From assembly GCF_027595985.1 (NCBI RefSeq), contig NC_073313.1, positions 102,721,552 through 102,785,551 on the forward strand: DNA of 64,000 nt, written 5' to 3'. The notes below the pieces were generated by a model. It searched no databases, was not told the DNA's origin, and saw only the letters and a program-made list of their open reading frames with translations. Positions 58,475 to 64,000 of this stretch are shown piece after piece. The position numbers were made by a program, and so were the translations under genes. The DNA is from Sorex araneus (Eukaryota; Chordata; Mammalia; Eulipotyphla; Soricidae). Positions within the stretch are counted from its first letter, which is position 1. Each line of letters starts with the position of its first letter.

Positions 58475-58565
<91 letters not shown>
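58475..58565. repeat. (GTA)n microsatellite
   Basis: About 30 GTA units with one GTAG interruption near 58509, about 0.7 kb upstream of the SERPINA7 promoter. The poly-Ser, poly-Val and poly-Leu frames across it are artefacts. Confidence 0.95.
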
Positions 58566-58566
<1 letters not shown>

Positions 58567-59865
58567 TTGGTTTCAGTACAATTGTTGTCCAACAACAACT
58601 CCTTATTGAGCATTTACTATGTCCAAATAACGTGAGTGAATCATCCAATTTCATAGTATTACTGCTTTATGATTACATTAGCTCGTGTATATGTTAAGTG
58701 GAAGCTGAAGGTAAAATGGAGATTAATTTGAAGGAGGTTGAGACAACAGACTGTGATGAAATTTGCAAACCAGGTAAAACAGTGCAGAGTTTAGGTTGAT
58801 TGCATTGTAACATCACTGGAGCATTTTAACAAAGCAGTTACTAGAAACTGAATATCCAGTGGCATTATTTCTACTTAATCAAACATATATAGACCTACTT
58901 TTATGTAGAAAACTGTGGTTTCAAAGATAACTGAAATACTCATCCTGAATGCAAAGGATCTTTCTGACTACCTGACAACTGCTGTTAAAACTGAACATAA
59001 AAAAAAAACCTCACAAGTAGGATGCAACAAGACAATGCAAAACTTCGATCCCCGAGACTGAGGTCATTAGTCCAGGTTCACTTCTGGGAAACAAGAGTCA
59101 GTTCTCTTAGTTATATTCCGTCACTGATAAAAAACGCAGGCAATCTAAAGGGAAAACGTTCAAACTTGTGCCCTCTGGTGGTACATTCAGACAATGGCTT
59201 TTTAAAAATTTGATTCAACTGAATTTTCTGTCAGACAGTAGCTTCAGGGTCTGTCACTGACATATGAGAATACTCTCTTCACCCTGCATATTCGACTGTT
59301 CAATAGTACAGAGTTCTAATATTGCCTTCTGCCATGACTTTATTTGCAGTAACTGTTACTAAATATCCCTGAATCATAATCACTTGACCTCTATAGTAGA
59401 ATGATAGCAATTCCTGCATCAGTAGATAGTGGGAGTATCAAGTTAAATTTAGAGTCACTAAATTTTGATGTTCCACTTCTACTGCCTGGCACCTACAGAC
59501 CCAAATTTTGGTGAATTTGGAAGTAATACATGATAGTATTTGGGGATTATTTCCACTTGGTGCTCATGAGCCAATCCCAGCAATACTTGGGGGACCATTT
59601 GTTGCCAGGACATAAATACAGAATTCAGAGCATACATTCCATCCCTTTAAGCTATCTCACTGTAACTTGATTTTCTTTTAATCCGCTTCAACTTGTGTAT
59701 TCTTAAAATTATACTCTCTTAATTTAATTAACTAGGTTTGCCAACATGGCATGCAAAACAGGGAAACTAGTTATTCTGAAATTTGGTAATTGCCAGGATT
59801 AAGTTTACAACAAATGATTTTAGGATTTCACTAATTAAGTCCAACAGTTGAACTAAAGAAATTTT
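58566..59865. other. Intergenic, with a decayed antisense SINE
   Basis: No gene is supported. A decayed antisense SINE lies at about 59540-59660 (GAGATAGCTTAAAGGGATGG head on the minus strand). Confidence 0.5.
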
Positions 59866-60425
59866 ATCTAAAAAATGAAGTCATGAAATTTGTGTATAAG
59901 TGGATCATCATGGATAAGTGAAATGAGCCAGAAAGAGAGGGACGGACATAAGAGGACTGCACTCATTTGTGGAATATAAGGTAACATAATAGGAGACTAA
60001 CACCTAAGGACAGTTGAAGTAAGGGACAGGAGGACTTCCCCAAGGCTTGATAGCTGATCTCATGAGCTAAGGGAAAAGGTAGCTGGGATGGAGAGAGGAG
60101 CACTAAATAAATGATGGTTGGAGGGCTCGCTTGAGATAGAAGCATGCTGAAAGTACACTATGGACCAAATATGATGGCTGCTTATTACCTGTATTGCAAA
60201 CCATAACACCCAAAAGGACAGAGAGAGTAAGAGGGATTGTTTCTGCCATAGAGGCAGGAGGTGGGAAAGGAGCAGGGGTGGGGGAGGGATACTAGGAACA
60301 TTGATGGTGGAGAATGGACACTGATGGAGGGATGGGTACTTGAACATTGTTTAACTGAATCGCAATCATGAAAGTCTGTAAGTCTGTAAATATATCTTAC
60401 GAATATTCATTAAAATAAAAAATTC
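59866..60425 (+). mobile_element. Sense L1 3' end, 5'-truncated
   Basis: It begins in the last part of ORF2 (GAAGTCATGAAATTTGTGTA), passes GTGAAATGAGCCAGAAAGAG and the 3' UTR with GAGAATGGACACTGATGGAG, and ends A-rich. Confidence 0.85.
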
Positions 60426-60744
60426 TATCTACATGTTGATTGTTCCAACTATTTCCTTAGATATTAAGTCAAGAGTATATAGTTTAATTAAGCATATCAT
60501 TCTTTCCTAAGCTTTAGTGCAACCAGATATGTTCATATAATTTCCACAGCCTTAAATTTTTTAGAATATTCAGACTTCTCTATGGCAAGAATGTGGTACT
60601 CCAAGTGCATACCATCAAAAAACTCCTCAAAACAATGATACATTTACCTATTTACTTTGTTAATTATTCATATTTTCCTTTTAAAACAAAAATTTGGTTT
60701 TAAATATATGTTATCCCTGTTAGAGCAAAAAATTAAATTTAAAG

Positions 60745-63700
60745 GTCAAGACCATTTCCCCGGCGCCTGTGCCCCAGACGCCCCCTCGGACCCTGAGGTG
60801 CCTAACTTCCCCAAGTACCATCTCGTCAGCCACTGTGCCTCCCTTCAGTGCCGCCTCCGGTTTGCTCCATCTCCCAGGTTTGTGCCCTCCCACCTGGCAC
60901 CACACCCACATCACAGTAGGGGGCATGGCTTCTGCAGAAGTGGGCATAGACTTGGGGGTTAGTGCAGTTATTTTCCTTTTTCCTGGCACTCTGGACTCAC
61001 ATCTTCATTTCAATCCCTAATTCTGCGTTGAATATCCTGGCCATCTCAAACACATGAGGCCAATTGTCCAGTAGCCTATTCCAATTGCACTATAATACTG
61101 GCTTCATAAGAAGCTCGACAAGTACAATACAAAAAAAAAACACATTCTCTAAAGCTTCATTAGAGACCTCACATAAGCCACTGAGGAACAGCTGAGTGGA
61201 AAGTGAAGAAGCTCTAGAAGTGGGGAAAGGTTACCAACATCGCCTGAACCAATCCAGAATCCTTTTTTGCAACTAGAGGGGAATACTGATAGTGAACTGG
61301 AAGGTCCCATGACCATACTACTACAAAAACATGAAGAAACTGCGAAAATTCCCACCACGAGGAGAATATGATGAAAAGGTTCCAGACGCCTCAACAAGTA
61401 TTACCCACAAATGTTATATCTCTGGTAAATAATTCAGAGATGAAATGTTGAAGATGTTCATGAACTCTAAGAAACGGTTCAACAGACATCCAGTAAATTA
61501 ATGGAGGAAGTGAAAGAAACAATGGAATGAACATCCAAGAAAGTACAGAAAGAAGTAAGGGCAGAAATTTTTTTTAAAAAGCTACAAAAGAAGACTCATG
61601 AATAAAGGACTGTGTAGATTAAATTAAAAACTCAGTGGTTGCCCTCAATAGTAGAATGGCTACAGACAAAGATAGAATCAGCAAGCTTGAAGATGAGCTG
61701 CAGGAAGTTTACAGGAAACAACAAACAATGGGAAAAGACCTCAAAATTCCTCCTGGGTGAATCAGAAACCTAGGGGATGATTTCAAGAGGAACAACATAA
61801 GAATCACCGGAGTAACAGAAGGACAGGGAGACAAACCCAATGAAAAAGCCACAGTTAAAAATATCATTGATTGCTGAAAAGTTTTCAGAGTTGGAGAATG
61901 CAGGCATCCAGATCCAAGAAGAACGAAGAGTGCCAGCTAAAAGAGACCCTAGTAAAAATATTCCAAGACATATCATAATCAGAATGATGGATGCCACAGA
62001 TAGAGACACAATACTTCAAGCAGCAAGGTCAAAGGAAGAAATCACACACACAGGAGCACCCCTTAGATTTACAGCAGATCTATCAGAAGAAACCCTCAAG
62101 CCCGAAGACAATGGTGGGATATAGTGAAAAAACTCAATGAAATGAATGCCTCACCAAGAATACTTTATCTGGCTAAAGTTTCACTCAACCTTGAAGGAAC
62201 CATACACTATTTCATGGAAAATAACAGCTCAGGAACTTCATAGACTAAAAAAAAAATTAAAAGAAGGACAAAAGGGGCTACTGTAAGACAAGAAAAATCC
62301 CTACAATCACAAAAAAAGCTACAGAAAGATGGCACAAAATCCCATGACAATAATCTCCCTCAATGTTAATGGTCTAAATGCACCAATTAAGAAACACAGA
62401 GTGGCAAAATGGATTCAGAAACTAAACCAAACATTCTGCTGCCTATAAGAAACACATCTGAACAGTCAGAACAAACACAGACTCAAAGTCAAAGGATGGA
62501 AAACTATCTTGCAAGCAAACAACTCCCTAAAAAAGCTGAGGTGGCCATTCTAGTATCCGACAACACAGATTTACGGTTTAAAAATATTAGAAGGGACAGC
62601 GAAGGCCATTTTTTACTAATCAAGGGATTTGTACAGCAAGAAGAAATCACACTCCTAAACGTGTATGCACCTAATGAGGTACAAGCTAAATACTTAAAAC
62701 AAGTGCTAACAGATTTTAAAGAGGACATTGCTAGCAACACAATAGTAGATAGAGACTTCAACACTGCCCTATCACGTCTAGATAGATCAAAAAGAACAAA
62801 ACTCAGCAAGGAAGCACTGGCTTTGAAGGAAGAGATAGAAAAGAGAGGGCTAATAGATCTATACAGGTCTTTACATCCCCCAAAGAAAGAATATATGTTT
62901 TCCAGTACGCACGGAACATTTTCTAAAATAGACCATGTGCTGGGTCACAAAACATAGCTCAATAGAATCGGGAAGATAGAACTTGTATCAACTATCCTTT
63001 AAGACCGCAATGTACTGAAGATAGAAGTTAATCACCCACAGACATGGAGAAACAAATCAAACACCTGGAAATTAAACAACTCAATGTTAAACATGAGTGG
63101 GTCAGAAAGAAAATCAAGGAAGAAATCAAAAGATACCTGGAAACAAATGAGAAGGAAGACACGAGTTACTATGACCTATGGGACACAGCTAAAGCCGTGT
63201 TAAGGGGAAATTTTATAGCTCTACAAGCATTCCTCAGGAAGGACAAAGGAGCCTACATAGATAACTTGATTTCACAGCTCAAGATCTTAGAAAAGGAACA
63301 ACAAAAGGAGCCCAAACCAGGCAGAAGGAAAGAAATAACAAAACGTAGAGCAGAAGTTAATGACATGGAAACCCAAAAAGCAATCTGAAAGATCTATGAA
63401 ACCAAGAGCTGGTTCTTTGACTAGCAAGGCTCACAAAGAAGGAGAGAACCCTAAAAGTCCGAATCAGAAATGAAAAAGGGGGACACAACAACAGAAACCA
63501 AAGAAATTAAAAAGATTATCAGAGACTACTTTGAAAGTCTGTATGCCACGAAATAAGATAAACTATAAGAAATGATAAATTCATGGATTCCTATAATCTC
63601 CCAAAGTTGGGCCAAGAAGATCTGGAATACCTTAGTATACCCAAATGTCCATGGCTTTCCTATACGCAAATAATAAGAGAGAATAAAGTGACAAGAAAAG

Positions 63701-64000
63701 AGCAGTCCCCTTCACAATTATTCCTCAGAAAATCAAGTCACTCGGAATCAGCTTAACCAAAAAGGTAAAAGCCCTGTACAAAGAAAAATACAAACGCTAC
63801 TTGAAGAGATAAAAGAGGACATGAGGAAATGGAAAGATATCCCCTGCTCAAGGATTGGGAGAATTAACATTGTCAAAATGGCAATAATCCCAAAAGCATT
63901 GTACACATTGTGCAATCCCTATAAGGATACCCATGACATTCTTCAAAGAAATGGAGCAAACATTCCTGAAATTCATATGGAACAATAAGTGCCCACGAAT
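60745..64000 (+). mobile_element. Sense L1 with 5' UTR, ORF1 and deleted ORF2, cut by window end
   Basis: A GC-rich 5' UTR-like part (60755-61015) is followed by the ORF1 start ATGAAGAAACTGCG at 61331. ORF1 has stops (coiled coil around 61640-61740; C-terminal part open at 61840-62124, ending LRFTADLSEETLKPE). ORF2 starts at 62344 with ATGACAATAATCTCCCTCAA. At about 63635 the early RT region jumps to the post-RT region (CAAATGTCCATGGCTTTCC). It continues past 64000. Confidence 0.85.
62344..64000 (+). pseudogene. L1 ORF2 with internal deletion of most of the RT domain
   Basis: The endonuclease part is open in pieces (62409-62957: LLNVYAPNE, then IDHVLGHKT). The expected D in the GDFN motif reads DRDFN, with Gly lost. 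The frame continues at 63044-63388. A deletion of several hundred bases near 63635 removes the RT catalytic motifs. No function is possible. Confidence 0.85.

Noticed and set aside
58419..58697. Poly-Ser, poly-Val and poly-Leu frames
   Set aside because: They are translations of the GTA microsatellite.
60769..61020. GC-rich island with three overlapping frames as a possible gene start
   Set aside because: It directly precedes L1 ORF1 and is best read as an L1 5' UTR. No splice donor or domain supports a gene.

Overview
The window is mammalian nuclear DNA, almost certainly from a shrew (Soricidae, most likely Sorex). Three things point there. It is saturated with L1 LINE copies. It carries many copies of a tRNA-headed SINE that matches the shrew SOR-type SINE as I remember it. 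It also holds two copies of an RTE-clade LINE of the kind reported in the common shrew and parasitic nematodes (RTE1_Sar). There is one recognisable protein gene. The species call is inference; I could not search a database.

The gene is SERPINA7 (thyroxine-binding globulin), on the minus strand at about 52.4-57.8 kb. Four coding exons (56744-56126, 54702-54429, 53486-53339, 52696-52493) join in phase to an intact 414-residue serpin with a signal peptide and four N-glycosylation sequons. A short non-coding exon (about 57753-57724) with a perfect GTAAGT donor lies downstream of a TATA box and an HNF1-type palindrome, as expected for a liver gene. SERPINA7 is X-linked in other placentals, and the L1 density here would fit an X chromosome.

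Nearly everything else is transposon debris, often nested three deep. At 1-8.7 kb there are antisense L1 copies, LTRs, a 5'-inverted L1 and a 1.4 kb RTE copy. At 9.5-9.9 kb one SINE sits inside another. At 11.4-20.0 kb an old antisense L1 is split by an LTR, which itself carries a SINE, and by a 5.7 kb sense L1, which itself carries a composite retroposon. At 20.1-23.3 kb an antisense L1 is split by an LTR. At 25.5-30.1 kb there is a textbook twin-primed (5'-inverted) L1 with an LTR inside. At 30.5-31.4 kb lies a second composite retroposon. The stretch 31.4-36.8 kb is largely non-repetitive and shows no gene. From 36.9 to 52.2 kb come more L1 pieces, a second RTE copy, SINEs and another LTR. 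At 59.9-64 kb there are two sense L1s, the last running off the right edge.

The most interesting system is the RTE/SINE pair. The main SINE family here ends in about 70 bp that match the end of the RTE coding region and its GTGATACA-type tail, so these SINEs look like parasites of a horizontally acquired LINE. A second candidate is a composite, SVA-like retroposon built from GC-rich 316-bp tandem units with YY1-type sites, fused to an L1-like 3' end.
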